A stretch of DNA of 64,000 nucleotides from Caloramator proteoclasticus DSM 10124 (GCF_900129265.1 NZ_FQVG01000005.1:17796-81795), one strand, 5' to 3'. Positions 33,731-43,913 are shown, counted from the first letter of the stretch. The notes: generated by a model from the letters alone, not told the origin. Numbers and translations are program-made.

Positions 33731-34549
33731 TTGAAGGGGTGTTTGGTTGCCTATTTTAATGAAAAAAGTAGGGAGATGGCAGAGGTCATTTCAAAGGTTT
33801 TAGGACCTTCTATGTGCATTAATTTGAAGGAAGGGCAAGGAATTGACTTCGACTTAATAAATTTTTTTGTATTTATTTTAGATAGTGATGAAGAATATGC
33901 TTTAAAATTTTTCATAGAGAATTTAAATGATATAAGTCAAAAACATAAGGTATTTTTAATCATAGGAGAAAATGAATTAGCCTCTCCAATAAAACAACTA
34001 TTTAAGGATATAGATAAAGAGATATTATTAGAGGGACAAAATATAGAAATAATATGTAAATTATCAAAGGAGTTGAAAGTATTAAGGGACAAATTAGTTA
34101 TAAAAGAGATGCCAACAGAAAAATTAAAATTTTTTGTTGAGGAATATATTAATAGCAATACAACCTGTATCCTAACCACTTGTGGAATAGGAGTTAGGGC
34201 AACTCCGATTGAATACACCTATAAAGATGGCTATCTATATTTCTTAACGGAGGGTGGAGAAAAGTTTTCTAATCTTTATTTAAATAATAGGGTTTCTATT
34301 GCAATATATGATAAGTATCAGGGTATGAATAAACTCTTTGGAATGCAGATTGAAGGTGAAGCCTATTTTGTTGAGTTTGCTTCAAATGAATATAAAAAAA
34401 TTGTTGATTTAAAGGGATATAAGTTTGAAAATATAGTAAACCTACCGTTTAAGCTTAATATGATAAAAGTTAAAATAAATAAAGTTGAATTTTTAAATTC
34501 AAAATTTAAACAGATGGGATATGATGCAAAACAAATATTTTATTTTTAG
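33731..34549 (+). CDS. Flavodoxin-like plus PPOX-type flavin-binding protein
   Basis: TTG at 33731 follows AGGAGGT. The 272-aa protein seems to have an N-terminal flavodoxin-like alpha/beta region (about 1-125) and a C-terminal split barrel of the pyridoxamine-phosphate-oxidase type (about 130-270: TCILTTCGIGVRATPIEYTY, YFLTEGGEKFSNLYLNNRVS, MQIEGEAYFVEF). It probably binds FMN or a similar cofactor. Reaction unknown. Confidence 0.68.
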   Translation: MKGCLVAYFNEKSREMAEVISKVLGPSMCINLKEGQGIDFDLINFFVFILDSDEEYALKFFIENLNDISQKHKVFLIIGENELASPIKQLFKDIDKEILLEGQNIEIICKLSKELKVLRDKLVIKEMPTEKLKFFVEEYINSNTTCILTTCGIGVRATPIEYTYKDGYLYFLTEGGEKFSNLYLNNRVSIAIYDKYQGMNKLFGMQIEGEAYFVEFASNEYKKIVDLKGYKFENIVNLPFKLNMIKVKINKVEFLNSKFKQMGYDAKQIFYF

Positions 34550-34557
34550 GTGATAAA

Positions 34558-34953
34558 ATGAGTAGATTGATATGTATAAAATATGAGGATAAAGAGGGGA
34601 TACAATTATCGGTAGAGCAGGTTGAGGTCTTAAAGGATGGAGGAATAAAGGGAGCATATAAAAAGGGAAAAGAGGTTTTAGACTGTGTGATTTATTTTGA
34701 TGAAAAAATAAACCTAAAGGGATTATGCAGCAGACGCTTTAAATATAATCTGTTGTTTGATGAAGTGGTAAATCTAAATAAAGGACAGAATTTTAAAATA
34801 GGAGATATAGAGTTTGTAGTTTTAAGGAATAAAGAGTGCTTTGCTGAATGTGAACTTGTAGAGCAAAAAGCCTATTGTCCTTTAAGAAATGCTGTTTTTA
34901 TAAGGGCTTTGGAAAATGGAGTTATTAAAGTAGGAGATGAAATAAAGAAGTAA
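34558..34953 (+). CDS. MOSC-like domain protein
   Basis: The 131-aa protein ends with RALENGVIKVGDEIKK and has a central VVLRNKECFAECELV stretch, resembling a short MOSC domain of the kind that carries sulfur or molybdenum-cofactor ligands. The match is weak. It is the last gene of the DUF1576 group. Confidence 0.55.
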   Translation: MSRLICIKYEDKEGIQLSVEQVEVLKDGGIKGAYKKGKEVLDCVIYFDEKINLKGLCSRRFKYNLLFDEVVNLNKGQNFKIGDIEFVVLRNKECFAECELVEQKAYCPLRNAVFIRALENGVIKVGDEIKK

Positions 34954-34984
34954 ATATGGGCCTTTGGCCCATATTTACTTCTTT
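34944..34984. terminator. Bidirectional terminator
   Basis: A long stem (AAAGAAGTAAATATGGGCC with its complement, loop TTT) overlaps the 3' ends of the MOSC-like gene and the convergent DUF378 gene. Confidence 0.85.
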
Positions 34985-35169
34985 GCTAATTTGTTATAGA
35001 TTAGGATGAGTCCAGAGATACCTACAAGTGCATAGATTACTCTTGATAATACAGCTTCTGCACCACCAAAGATTGCAGCAACAAGGTCAAATCCGAAGAA
35101 TCCAACAAGTCCCCAGTTGATTGCACCAATAAGTACAAGAACAAAGGCAACCTTGTAGAGCTTATTCAT
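34975..35169 (-). CDS. DUF378-family small membrane protein
   Basis: The 64-aa protein has two transmembrane helices with the DUF378 signature AINWGLVGFFGFDLVAAIFG. Function unknown. A paralogue lies at 41927-42157. AGGAGGTCC precedes the ATG. Confidence 0.85.
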   Translation of the reverse strand: MNKLYKVAFVLVLIGAINWGLVGFFGFDLVAAIFGGAEAVLSRVIYALVGISGLILIYNKLAKK

Positions 35170-35261
35170 AATAGGACCTCCTAATATTACTTACACTATA
35201 ATTATATTTAATGTATAATATAAATATTACTAAACATATAATTTTTTAGGAGGTGGAGATT

Positions 35262-35792
35262 TTGAAAAGGATAATAAATTTAATAGTATTTATATTATTG
35301 GCTTTTGGGCTTTTGATTGTATATAAAAACATAGAGAAAAATAATGGATTAAACATAGAGGCAATAAACAAACTTTCAGATATTAAATTGGAAGACGTAA
35401 AAAAGATTGTAAAATCAGAAAATCTTGATTTATCAAAGATTGATAAGGAAAAACAGGAAAGTATTCTATCAATTATAAAAGGTTTTGACCTAATAGACTT
35501 TAACAGCTTAAATAAGTTTATAGAACAGGGGAAGAATTTAACAGGTTCAGCAAAACAGCTCTATACAGATATAATATACAATAAATACAAGAAAAACCCT
35601 GATTCCTTTATGAAGGAGATTTTAAAGCTTGATTCTGATGATATGACAAAGCTTCTTAAAACCTTTGCAGATAAGTATTTAGAAAAGCCAAAGATAGTTG
35701 ATGACTTAGAAAAATTATTAAAGGATGATAGTATAAGTGATAGTGATAAGAAAAAAATACAGGAGACAATAAAACAACTCAAAAAAGATTGA
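35262..35792 (+). CDS. Membrane-anchored hypothetical protein
   Basis: TTG at 35262 lies 8 nt after AGGAGG. The 176-aa product has one N-terminal membrane helix (IINLIVFILLAFGLLIVYKN) and a long charged, helical, Lys/Asp-rich outer domain. No family recognised. It stands alone just before the pyr leader. Confidence 0.7.
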   Translation: MKRIINLIVFILLAFGLLIVYKNIEKNNGLNIEAINKLSDIKLEDVKKIVKSENLDLSKIDKEKQESILSIIKGFDLIDFNSLNKFIEQGKNLTGSAKQLYTDIIYNKYKKNPDSFMKEILKLDSDDMTKLLKTFADKYLEKPKIVDDLEKLLKDDSISDSDKKKIQETIKQLKKD

Positions 35793-35835
35793 CTCAAAAT
35801 AAAAAATATGGTATTATAATAAAAACCTTTAAAAA

Positions 35836-35908
35836 CAGTCCAGAGAGGCTGGGAAGGTTGAGAAAGTCAATGGGTGTATTATGCCTTCCCACAGGGGAAG
35901 GCTTTTTT
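35836..35908 (+). promoter_or_regulatory. PyrR-binding attenuator of the pyr operon
   Basis: CAGTCCAGAGAGGCT (35836-35850) is the classic PyrR anti-antiterminator loop sequence. GGGAAGG (35851-35857) can pair with CCTTCCC to form an antiterminator, while GCCTTCCC (35883-35890) with GGGAAGGC (35895-35902) plus T6 forms the terminator. With UMP, PyrR would favour termination. The pyrR gene itself is not in this window. Confidence 0.88.
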
Positions 35909-35952
35909 ATACCTTTAAATTAGCCCCGTGAGGCTAAAAAGGAGGAGATAAT

Positions 35953-36885
35953 GTGTTAAAGGGAAGACATTTAATTGACCCTATGGATTTTACAACTTCT
36001 GAGCTTGATGAAATCTTTTCACTGGCAGAAAAGATAATTGAGGACGAAGGCAGATTTAAGGATGCCTGCAGAGGGAAACTATTAGCAACTCTTTTTTATG
36101 AACCAAGTACAAGGACAAGATTTAGTTTTGAGGCAGCGATGCTTAGACTCGGTGGAAGCGTTATAGGCTTTTCAGAACCTAACTCATCTTCAGTTGCAAA
36201 GGGAGAAAGCATAAGAGACACAATTAGAACCATCTCTTGTTATGCAGATATTGCAGTTATGAGGCATCCTAAAGAGGGGGCACCAAAACTTGCTTCAATG
36301 TATTCATCTATCCCTGTTATAAATGCAGGTGATGGAGGACATCAACATCCAACTCAAACATTAACAGATCTATTAACAATAAAATGTCTAAAGGGCCAAT
36401 TTTCAAATCTTACAATTGGTCTTTGTGGAGATTTGAAATTTGGTAGAACAGTTCATTCCTTAATTAAGGCCACGTCAAGATATGAAAATAATAGGTTCGT
36501 ATTAATATCCCCAAAGGAACTTAGAGTACCAGATTATATACGAAAAGAGGTATTAGATAAAAATAATATACAGTATGTAGAGGTTGAAAGATTAGAGGAT
36601 GTAATAGGAGAACTTGACATACTCTATATGACACGTATTCAGAGGGAGAGATTTTTCAACGAGGAAGAATATTTAAGGCTTAAGGATAGCTATATACTTG
36701 ATATGGACAAGGTAAATAGAGCAAAGGAAGATATGATTATAATGCATCCACTCCCAAGGGTAAATGAAATAGACTATGAGGTAGATGAAGATAAAAGGGC
36801 CTGCTATTTTAAACAGGCAAAGTACGGAATGTATGTTAGAATGGCACTTATTATGAAGCTTTTGGGGGTGGAAGAAAATGCTTAA
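35953..36885 (+). CDS. pyrB: Aspartate carbamoyltransferase catalytic chain PyrB
   Basis: PyrB joins carbamoyl phosphate and aspartate. Motifs: [16 protein letters not shown] (carbamoyl-phosphate site), [15 protein letters not shown] and [10 protein letters not shown]. It is 310 aa. The start is GTG at 35953 after GGAGGAG; the ATG two bases upstream is out of frame. First gene of pyrBICFKDE. Confidence 0.96.
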   Translation: MLKGRHLIDPMDFTTSELDEIFSLAEKIIEDEGRFKDACRGKLLATLFYEPSTRTRFSFEAAMLRLGGSVIGFSEPNSSSVAKGESIRDTIRTISCYADIAVMRHPKEGAPKLASMYSSIPVINAGDGGHQHPTQTLTDLLTIKCLKGQFSNLTIGLCGDLKFGRTVHSLIKATSRYENNRFVLISPKELRVPDYIRKEVLDKNNIQYVEVERLEDVIGELDILYMTRIQRERFFNEEEYLRLKDSYILDMDKVNRAKEDMIIMHPLPRVNEIDYEVDEDKRACYFKQAKYGMYVRMALIMKLLGVEENA

Positions 36886-37309
36886 TATAGATAGTATTAA
36901 AAATGGAATTGTAATTGACCATATTAAAGCTGGTCTTGGAATACACATATTTAAATATTTAGGTCTTGATAGGGCAGATTATAATGTTGCACTTATTAAA
37001 AATGCAGAGAGCAATAAGCTTGGAAGAAAGGATATTATAAAAATAGAAAACATAATTGAATTAAACTATGATGTTTTAGGCTTGATAGACTCAAATATAA
37101 CAATAAACATAATAGAGGATGAAGTTATAACAAAGAAGATAAAGCTTAACCTTCCTGAAGAGGTTGTTAATATCATAAAATGTAAAAACCCAAGATGTGT
37201 AACCTCCATTGAGCCTAATATAAAACATATATTCTACCTTGTCGATAAGCAAAAGGGAGAATATAGATGTTTATATTGTGATGAGGCTTATTCAAATATG
37301 GAGGTGTAG
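36878..37309 (+). CDS. pyrI: Aspartate carbamoyltransferase regulatory chain PyrI
   Basis: The 143-aa regulatory subunit has the N-terminal allosteric domain ([17 protein letters not shown]) and the C-terminal zinc site with C-K-N-P-R-C and C-L-Y-C. It couples the catalytic trimers and binds CTP/ATP. It overlaps pyrB by 8 bp. Confidence 0.95.
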   Translation: MLNIDSIKNGIVIDHIKAGLGIHIFKYLGLDRADYNVALIKNAESNKLGRKDIIKIENIIELNYDVLGLIDSNITINIIEDEVITKKIKLNLPEEVVNIIKCKNPRCVTSIEPNIKHIFYLVDKQKGEYRCLYCDEAYSNMEV

Positions 37310-37310
37310 T

Positions 37311-38522
37311 ATGAATATTTTAATTAAAAATGTTAGGGTTGTAGATTTTAATAAGGATGAAATATTAGATGTTTATATAGAAAATGGAGTAATTAAGGAA
37401 GTTGGAATAAATATTGAGAAGGACTGTAAAGTTGTTGATGGGAAGGGCCTTGTGCTTCTTCCCTCCTTTGTGGATATGCACTGTCACTTTAGAGATCCTG
37501 GGTTTACCTATAAAGAAGATATATTAACAGGAAGCTTAGCTGCTGTAAAGGGAGGATATACAGGGGTAAACTTAATGGGGAACACAAACCCGCCCTGCTC
37601 AAATAGCAATATTTTAGAATACGTCATATCAAAGGCTAAGGAAGTCAATCTAATTGACATACATCAAACTGTTACGATTACAAGAAATATGGAAGGCAAA
37701 GATATTTCACATCTTGATGAATTAAGGTTCCCAACAAGGTTTATATCAGATGACGGTAGGGGAGTATTAAGAAGTAAGGTTATGCTGGATGCTATGATGA
37801 AGGCAAAGAAGATGGGCATAACTGTAATTTCCCACGCAGAGGATGAGGAAATTTCAAAGATTGATACGAGGCTATCAGAAAACATAATGACTATTAGAGA
37901 CATATCCCTTGCTAAGTTTACAGGAACACCTCTCCACATTGCCCACGTTAGTACTAAGGAATCAATAAATGAGATAATAAGGGCAAAGGAGGAGGGAGTA
38001 AATGTGACCTGTGAGGTTACTCCGCATCATATAGCATTATATGATAATGATTACAAGGTTAATCCTCCAATTAGAGAAAAGGAGGATGTAGATAGATTAA
38101 TATATGCTATAAAGAATGATTATGTAGATGTAATTGCAACTGACCACGCACCCCATACAAGGGAGGATAAAGAAAAAGGAGCACCAGGCATTTCAGGCCT
38201 TGAGACTGCCTTTTCAGTTTGCTACACATATCTTGTAAAAAATGGACACATAGATTTAAAAAAATTAAGCAGGCTTATGTCTAAAAATCCTGCAAAACTT
38301 ATGGGATTTAATAAGGGGCAAATAGATGCAGGATTTGATGGAGATGTTATTTTGGTGGATTTAAATAAAAAATATAGGGTGGATTCTAAAGGATTTGTTT
38401 CAAAGGGCAAAAATACACCCTTTGATGGTATGGAACTGTTTGGAGAAGTTGTAATGACAATAAAGGCAGGAAGGGTTGTTTATAAAAGAGGTGATGAGGA
38501 TGATAATAGACAAGTTATATAA
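37311..38522 (+). CDS. pyrC: Dihydroorotase PyrC
   Basis: The 403-aa zinc amidohydrolase cyclises carbamoyl-aspartate. Motifs: FVDMHCHFRDPGFTYKED, the GGYTG stretch, VISHAEDEEIS, PLHIAHVST and ATDHAPHTREDKEKGAPG. ATG at 37311 follows GGAGGTG, 1 bp after pyrI. Confidence 0.95.
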   Translation: MNILIKNVRVVDFNKDEILDVYIENGVIKEVGINIEKDCKVVDGKGLVLLPSFVDMHCHFRDPGFTYKEDILTGSLAAVKGGYTGVNLMGNTNPPCSNSNILEYVISKAKEVNLIDIHQTVTITRNMEGKDISHLDELRFPTRFISDDGRGVLRSKVMLDAMMKAKKMGITVISHAEDEEISKIDTRLSENIMTIRDISLAKFTGTPLHIAHVSTKESINEIIRAKEEGVNVTCEVTPHHIALYDNDYKVNPPIREKEDVDRLIYAIKNDYVDVIATDHAPHTREDKEKGAPGISGLETAFSVCYTYLVKNGHIDLKKLSRLMSKNPAKLMGFNKGQIDAGFDGDVILVDLNKKYRVDSKGFVSKGKNTPFDGMELFGEVVMTIKAGRVVYKRGDEDDNRQVI

Positions 38523-39351
38523 ATTTGTAGAAGAAAGAGGCCCTGTGTGTGTAGGACTTGATACTTCAATCCACTATATACCAGAAGAATTTATAAAAAA
38601 ACATAAGGATGAGTATAGTGCTTTATTTGAATTCAACAGAAGTATAATTGACGCAACTTATGATATATCTGCCTGCTATAAGGTGCAGATAGCATACTAT
38701 GAGGCGCTTGGAGTGGAGGGACTTAAGGTTTATAAAGAAACACTAAAATATATAAAGGAAAAGGGACTAATTGCAATATGTGACATAAAAAGAAGCGATA
38801 TATCAAGTACAGCAAGAATGTATGCAAAGGCACACTTTGAGGGGGACTTTGAGGGGGATTTTATAACACTAAATCCCTATATGGGATTAGACAGCGTAGA
38901 AGAATATTTAAATTATGTAAAGGAGAAGGAAAAGGGAATATTTTTACTCCTTAAAACATCCAATAAAGGTTCAAGTGATATACAGATGATGAAGCTTGAG
39001 AATGGAAGAAGAGTATATGAGCAGGTAGGAGATTTGTTTAATAAAGTGGCTGAAGAATATAAAGGTGAGTGTGGGTACAGCAGTATAGGCTTTGTTGTTG
39101 GGTGCACAGATACAAAGGAGGCATCTATTATACGAGAAAGATATAAAGATAGTTTCTTTTTAATACCAGGTTATGGTGTACAGGGAGGAACCTCTGAGGA
39201 TGTAAGAAGGCTTATGAAGGGGAAGAATGGTGGAGTTGTAAATTCCTCAAGGGGAATACTCCTTGCTTATAAGAAATATGGAGATGATTTTGATGTAGCT
39301 GCAAGAAAAGAAGTATTAAGGATGAGGGAGGAGATTTTAAATGGAATATAA
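38500..39351 (+). CDS. pyrF: Orotidine-5'-phosphate decarboxylase PyrF
   Basis: The 283-aa protein is of the longer PyrF type. VGLDTSIHYIP opens the barrel, and ICDIKRSDISSTARMYAKAH contains the catalytic Asp-Lys-Asp set. Late motifs FVVGCTDTKEA and IPGYGVQGG bind phosphate. ATG at 38500 overlaps pyrC; the upstream TTG at 38476 is less likely. Confidence 0.94.
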   Translation: MIIDKLYKFVEERGPVCVGLDTSIHYIPEEFIKKHKDEYSALFEFNRSIIDATYDISACYKVQIAYYEALGVEGLKVYKETLKYIKEKGLIAICDIKRSDISSTARMYAKAHFEGDFEGDFITLNPYMGLDSVEEYLNYVKEKEKGIFLLLKTSNKGSSDIQMMKLENGRRVYEQVGDLFNKVAEEYKGECGYSSIGFVVGCTDTKEASIIRERYKDSFFLIPGYGVQGGTSEDVRRLMKGKNGGVVNSSRGILLAYKKYGDDFDVAARKEVLRMREEILNGI

Positions 39352-40072
39352 AGAGGTTTTAGTCTATTCAAATGTAAAGGTTCAGGATGATATATATGTT
39401 TTAAGTTTGGAAATAGAGGATGATGTAAGGGCAGGACAATTTTATATGCTTAAGGCTTGGGAGGAGGAGCCTATCCTTGCAAGGCCTATAAGTGTTCATA
39501 GTAGTGAAAATGGTATAGTAAAGTTTGCTTATCAGGTAAAGGGAAGAGGTACAAAAATACTAAGCAGTTTAAAGGCAGAAGATAAAGTATATGTATTAGG
39601 GCCAGTTGGAAATGGGCTCTATACTGAAAAGTTTAAAGGCAAAATAGCACTTATATCTGGTGGAATAGGAATTGCACCGATGCTTCAGATTGCAAAGGGG
39701 TTAGAAGGAGAGGTTGACCTTTATGCAGGATTTAATAAAAGTCCTTATCTGATAGATGAGTTTAAAAAATACTGCAAGAATATACACATTGCTTCTGAAA
39801 GGGATACAGCCTACTACAGAGGATTTATAACAGAAATATTTAACCCCTTTGAATACAATATTGTAATTTGTTGTGGCCCAGAGCCTATGATGAAGCGGGT
39901 TGTTGATATGTGTAAAATCTATGCAACACCTGTATATGTGCTTATGGAAAATAAGATGGCTTGTGGTGTGGGTGCCTGCCTTGGATGTACCTGCAACACA
40001 AAGGAAGGCAAAAAAAGAGTGTGTGTAGATGGACCAGTATTTAAAGGAACGGATGTGGTTTTCAGTGCTTAA
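39341..40072 (+). CDS. pyrK: Dihydroorotate dehydrogenase electron-transfer subunit PyrK
   Basis: The 243-aa FAD and [2Fe-2S] protein passes electrons from PyrD to NAD. The FAD motif is [16 protein letters not shown] is the nucleotide site and the cluster cysteines are in [13 protein letters not shown] followed by RVC. It overlaps pyrF by 11 bp. Confidence 0.94.
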   Translation: MEYKEVLVYSNVKVQDDIYVLSLEIEDDVRAGQFYMLKAWEEEPILARPISVHSSENGIVKFAYQVKGRGTKILSSLKAEDKVYVLGPVGNGLYTEKFKGKIALISGGIGIAPMLQIAKGLEGEVDLYAGFNKSPYLIDEFKKYCKNIHIASERDTAYYRGFITEIFNPFEYNIVICCGPEPMMKRVVDMCKIYATPVYVLMENKMACGVGACLGCTCNTKEGKKRVCVDGPVFKGTDVVFSA

Positions 40073-40961
40073 TGTTAAATTCTGTGGAGTTGATTTTAAA
40101 AATCCTGTGCTTGTGGCATCGGGAACCTTTGGATTTGGAGTTGAATATGATGGAATAATTGATATAACAAGGCTTGGTGGACTTATAACAAAGGGGCTAA
40201 CATTAAACAAAAAGGAAGGAAACGAAGGTGTAAGGATACACGAGGTAAGGGGAGGAATGTTAAACAGCATAGGACTTCAAAATCCTGGCATAGATGAGTT
40301 TATAGAAAAACACCTTCAAAGGATGAAGGAGTTCAAAGTACCAATAATTGTAAACTTAGGAGGCTCCTCCATAGAGGATTATGTAAAGGGAGCAGAAATA
40401 TTAGATAAAACAGAAATTGATATGATTGAATTAAACATATCCTGTCCAAATGTAAAAGAAGGTGGTATGAACTTTGGAATAAAATCAAGTATAGCAAAAG
40501 AGGTTGTAAATAGGGTAAGAGAGGTAACAAAAAAGCCCATTATGGTTAAGCTATCTCCTAATGCAGAGGATATTGTTGATATGGCTGTAAAGTGTGTAGA
40601 GGCAGGTGCTGATGCCATATCATTGGTAAATACCTTTAAGGGGATGGCGGTAGATATATATAAAAGAAAGCCGGTATTTAACAATATATTTGCTGGTTAT
40701 TCAGGCCCTGCCATAAAGCCAATTGCACTACGAATGGTATATGAGGTTTCTAAGGCAGTTGATGTTCCGGTTTGTGGGCTTGGTGGAATTGTTGACTATA
40801 AGGATGCAATTGAATTTATAATGGCAGGTGCATATCTAATACAAATAGGTACAGCAAACTTTATAAACCCAAGAGCAAGTATTGAAATAATAGAAGGAAT
40901 TGAAAAATTTATGATAGAGCAAAATATAAAGTCTTTAGATGAAATAAGAGGAATAATATAG
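40053..40961 (+). CDS. pyrD: Dihydroorotate dehydrogenase catalytic subunit PyrD (type 1B)
   Basis: The 302-aa FMN enzyme oxidises dihydroorotate. [37 protein letters not shown] (catalytic Cys), [10 protein letters not shown] and [11 protein letters not shown] are visible. Presence of pyrK marks type 1B, using NAD. The start is probably ATG at 40053 (AAAGGA upstream), with GTG 40065 as alternative. Confidence 0.94.
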   Translation: MWFSVLNVKFCGVDFKNPVLVASGTFGFGVEYDGIIDITRLGGLITKGLTLNKKEGNEGVRIHEVRGGMLNSIGLQNPGIDEFIEKHLQRMKEFKVPIIVNLGGSSIEDYVKGAEILDKTEIDMIELNISCPNVKEGGMNFGIKSSIAKEVVNRVREVTKKPIMVKLSPNAEDIVDMAVKCVEAGADAISLVNTFKGMAVDIYKRKPVFNNIFAGYSGPAIKPIALRMVYEVSKAVDVPVCGLGGIVDYKDAIEFIMAGAYLIQIGTANFINPRASIEIIEGIEKFMIEQNIKSLDEIRGII

Positions 40962-40971
40962 GAGGGGTATT

Positions 40972-41520
40972 ATGATAAATATATTTAAAGAGACAGGAGC
41001 AATATTAGAGGGACATTTTCTACTGTCATCAGGAAGGCACAGCAATAGATATATGCAGTGTGCAAAGGTACTTATGTATCCAGATAAGGCAGAGAAGGTT
41101 GTAAAGGAGGTTGTTGAAAAAATAAAGCATTTAGATATAGATGTTGTAGTAGGCCCTGCAATGGGGGGAATAATAGTTGCCTACGAAATAGGAAGGCAGC
41201 TAAATAAAAGGGCCATCTTTACAGAAAGAGAAGATGGTATAATGAAGCTAAGAAGGGGATTTGAAATTAAAAAGGGAGAAAGGGTACTTATTGCAGAGGA
41301 TGTTGTAACAACAGGAAAATCATCCCTTGAGGTTGCAGATGTTGTTAAGGAATGTGGTGGAGAGGTTGTTGGAATAGCCTGTCTTGTTGATAGAACAGTA
41401 GGGGATGTAGGATACCCTGTGTATAGTGCATTAAAGATAGAATTAGAAACCTTTGAACCAGATAATTGCCCACTATGTAAAGAAGGAATACCATATATAA
41501 AACCAGGAAGTAGAAAATAA
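40972..41520 (+). CDS. pyrE: Orotate phosphoribosyltransferase PyrE
   Basis: The 182-aa enzyme adds phosphoribose to orotate. [20 protein letters not shown] is at the start, and the PRPP loop [16 protein letters not shown] is central. GGAGGGG precedes the ATG. It ends the operon; carAB and pyrG are not here. Confidence 0.95.
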   Translation: MINIFKETGAILEGHFLLSSGRHSNRYMQCAKVLMYPDKAEKVVKEVVEKIKHLDIDVVVGPAMGGIIVAYEIGRQLNKRAIFTEREDGIMKLRRGFEIKKGERVLIAEDVVTTGKSSLEVADVVKECGGEVVGIACLVDRTVGDVGYPVYSALKIELETFEPDNCPLCKEGIPYIKPGSRK

Positions 41521-41536
41521 AAATAAGTAGAAAATA

Positions 41537-41948
41537 GTGCCACCCAAGTGAAATGTGACATTATCCAATAATAGGAATTGTTTTCAGAAATCTACAACAT
41601 ATTCAACAAATATTAATTAAAAATAAAAAATTGATTTATATTTGAATCAGATATAAAACAAAAATTAATGCAAATAAAAATGTTGGGTACACCCCAACAT
41701 TTTTTATCTCTATTAAGTATTTCAACGTTATTAATTGAAGCCTATGAAATAAATACTTATGTCTTAGAAAGTTTTTTGTAACTAAGGAAAGTTCAATGCT
41801 TGTATATTTTATTGGTTAAATTACTTTGGTATTTATTAATAAATTAATTAAAATCCATAATACACTTGCATAAATTGGCTGATTGTATGGGTAATTAGTT
41901 ATATACTAAGCAATTTATGAAAAATGTCACATTTCACCTGGGTGCCAC
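41537..41948. mobile_element. 412-bp non-coding element with 26-bp terminal inverted repeats
   Basis: The left end (41537-41562) starts GTGCCACCCAAGTGAAATGT and the right end (41923-41948) is its reverse complement with two mismatches. The inside is AT-rich with no ORF; it holds a terminator hairpin (41677-41706). The right end encodes the last residues of the DUF378 gene. It looks like a MITE or deleted IS; relatives occur at 9919-9944 and 10501-10562. This covers the gap between pyrE and the DUF378 gene. Confidence 0.75.
41677..41706 (+). terminator. Intrinsic terminator inside the element
   Basis: AATGTTGGG-TACA-CCCCAACATT (approximate stem) followed by a T run; it may end the pyr transcript. 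Confidence 0.7.
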
Positions 41949-42157
41949 TCTTGTTCTCCTGGAGTTAAAAGGTATGCATAAAAAGTCCAGAGGGAGGCAA
42001 CCCCAATTATTATGAATGCAACCTTTGTATAGTAAGTTCCATATCCTCCTAAGATAGTAGCAAGTGGGTCGTATCCAAGAAATGCAGCAAGTCCAAGGTT
42101 AGCACCTCCAATCACTACAGCAATAAGAGATAACAAATCAATTGTGTGTCTATCCAT
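41927..42157 (-). CDS. DUF378-family membrane protein, C-terminus from element end
   Basis: The 76-aa protein has two transmembrane helices with the DUF378 pattern VVIGGANLGLAAFLGYDPLA. Its last residues (EQEWHPGEM) are translated from the inverted repeat of the neighbouring element, so the native stop has been replaced. Paralogue of 34975-35169. Function unknown. Confidence 0.78.
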   Translation of the reverse strand: MDRHTIDLLSLIAVVIGGANLGLAAFLGYDPLATILGGYGTYYTKVAFIIIGVASLWTFYAYLLTPGEQEWHPGEM

Positions 42158-42499
42158 AAAAATCCTCCTAATCTGCTATGAATTCCTATAATATTATAAT
42201 AACCATAAAGTCGGTTTAATATGTTGATTAAATATAGAGTTGAATACATAAATATTTAGAAATTGTAAAAGAAAAATATTATAATTTTTATTGCATAATT
42301 ATAAAATTAATAGTATAATCTTAAATGTTCGGTTTAGTATGCTAAAATATTAAATTAAAGAGGTGCCAATTTATTTTGTTTTATTTGTCTTATTATATCG
42401 AACTTTAAATTATTAAGAATATTTTAAATATTCTTGAATTTAAAAGATTGCAATGCTAAAATTAAAGAAAAACAAAAATGAAAGGATGGGGGTTAAATT
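42158..42499. other. Intergenic region between DUF378 gene and nhaC
   Basis: The 342 bases are AT-rich with no ORF. Visible items: a 13-base near-direct repeat TCGGTTTARTATG at 42211-42223 and 42329-42341; a palindrome AAGAATATT-TTA-AATATTCTT at 42415-42435; and a promoter TTGAAT (42434-42439), 17-nt spacer, TAAAAT (42457-42462) for nhaC. The palindrome touches the -35 box and may be an operator. Confidence 0.5.
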
Positions 42500-43906
42500 A
42501 TGTCAAATGTACCAAGAAGGCCTGCTGTTTGGGAGGCATTAATACCAGTTGTAGCACTTGTTGTATTCTTATCGGTTACAATTATTAAATTTAAGGGAAG
42601 TCCACACATCCCACTAATATTTGCAGCACTTGTTGCAGCAATAATGGCAGTTAAGGTTGGATATAAATGGGAGGACATAGAAAAAGGAATTATAGATACT
42701 ATTTCAATGTCAATGCAGGCAATTATCATACTTATGATAATTGGAACAGTAATAGGTGCTTGGATTTTATCAGGTACCGTTCCAGCTATGATATACTATG
42801 GTTTAAAGATTTTATCCCCTGGAGTATTCCTTGTTGCAACTTGTATAATCTGCTGTATAGTTTCTCTTGCAACAGGTAGTTCTTGGACAACAGCAGGTAC
42901 AGTGAGTATAGCACTTCTTGGGGTAGGACAAGGACTTGGAATTCCACTACCAATGGTTGCGGGTGCGATTATATCTGGTGCATATTTTGGAGATAAGATG
43001 TCACCCCTATCAGATACAACAAATCTTGCACCAGCAATGGCAGGTTCAACACTATTTGATCACGTAAGACATATGATATATACAACAGCACCAAGCCTAC
43101 TAATATCACTTGTTCTATATGGAATTTTAGGTGCAAAATACGCAGGAAAGTCCCTTGATTATGAAAAGATAAACCAAATACTTAATGCATTATCAAGCCA
43201 ATTCTCAATAAGCATATGGCTACTTATACCACCTATTGTGGTAATAATAATGGTTGTAAAGAAGGTTCCAGCAATACCAGGACTATTTATGGGAACTTTA
43301 CTTGGTGCAATTTTTGCAGCAATATTCCAGCATCAATCAATTGGTACAATTGTTAATGTATTAAATGATGGATATGTATCAGAAACAGGATTTGAAATAG
43401 TAGATTCACTACTTTCACGTGGTGGTTTGCAGAGTATGATGTATACAGTTTCGCTTATTCTTTGTGCAATGACCTTTGGAGGTATAATGGAAAAGGCAGG
43501 ATTCCTTGAGAGACTTGCAGAGGGATTACTTTCCTTCTCAGACAGCACAGGTTCCCTTGTTTTGGTTACAATATTATCCTGTATATTTACTAACATTGTA
43601 GCAGGTGACCAATATCTATCAATAGTTGTTCCAGGAAGAATGTATAAGAATGCCTTTGATAGAAAAGGACTTCATCCAAAGAATCTTTCAAGATGCTTAG
43701 AGGATGCAGGTACACTTTCATCACCACTTATACCTTGGAACACTTGTGGAGCATTTATGTTTAGTACATTAGGAGTACATCCATTTGCATACCTACCATT
43801 TGCCTTCTTAAATTTAATTAATCCACTTGTATCAATATTCTATGGATTTACAGGAATAACTATGGAGAAGGTTGATAGCGTAAAAACTGAGACAGTAACT
43901 GTATAA
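42500..43906 (+). CDS. nhaC: Na+/H+ antiporter NhaC family
   Basis: The 468-aa membrane protein has about twelve helices and NhaC-type motifs: SLATGSSWTTAGTVSIAL, GAIISGAYFGDKMSPLSDTT and a late SSPLIPWNTCGAFM. It exchanges sodium or an amino acid-like substrate for protons; the sodium assignment follows the family. A single gene with a GGGGG Shine-Dalgarno. Confidence 0.87.
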   Translation: MSNVPRRPAVWEALIPVVALVVFLSVTIIKFKGSPHIPLIFAALVAAIMAVKVGYKWEDIEKGIIDTISMSMQAIIILMIIGTVIGAWILSGTVPAMIYYGLKILSPGVFLVATCIICCIVSLATGSSWTTAGTVSIALLGVGQGLGIPLPMVAGAIISGAYFGDKMSPLSDTTNLAPAMAGSTLFDHVRHMIYTTAPSLLISLVLYGILGAKYAGKSLDYEKINQILNALSSQFSISIWLLIPPIVVIIMVVKKVPAIPGLFMGTLLGAIFAAIFQHQSIGTIVNVLNDGYVSETGFEIVDSLLSRGGLQSMMYTVSLILCAMTFGGIMEKAGFLERLAEGLLSFSDSTGSLVLVTILSCIFTNIVAGDQYLSIVVPGRMYKNAFDRKGLHPKNLSRCLEDAGTLSSPLIPWNTCGAFMFSTLGVHPFAYLPFAFLNLINPLVSIFYGFTGITMEKVDSVKTETVTV

Positions 43907-43913
43907 TAAATTA

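Noticed and set aside
36673..36948. Minus-strand ORFs inside the pyr, mbx and sugar operons
   Set aside because: They lie wholly within well-identified genes on the other strand and show no recognisable proteins.
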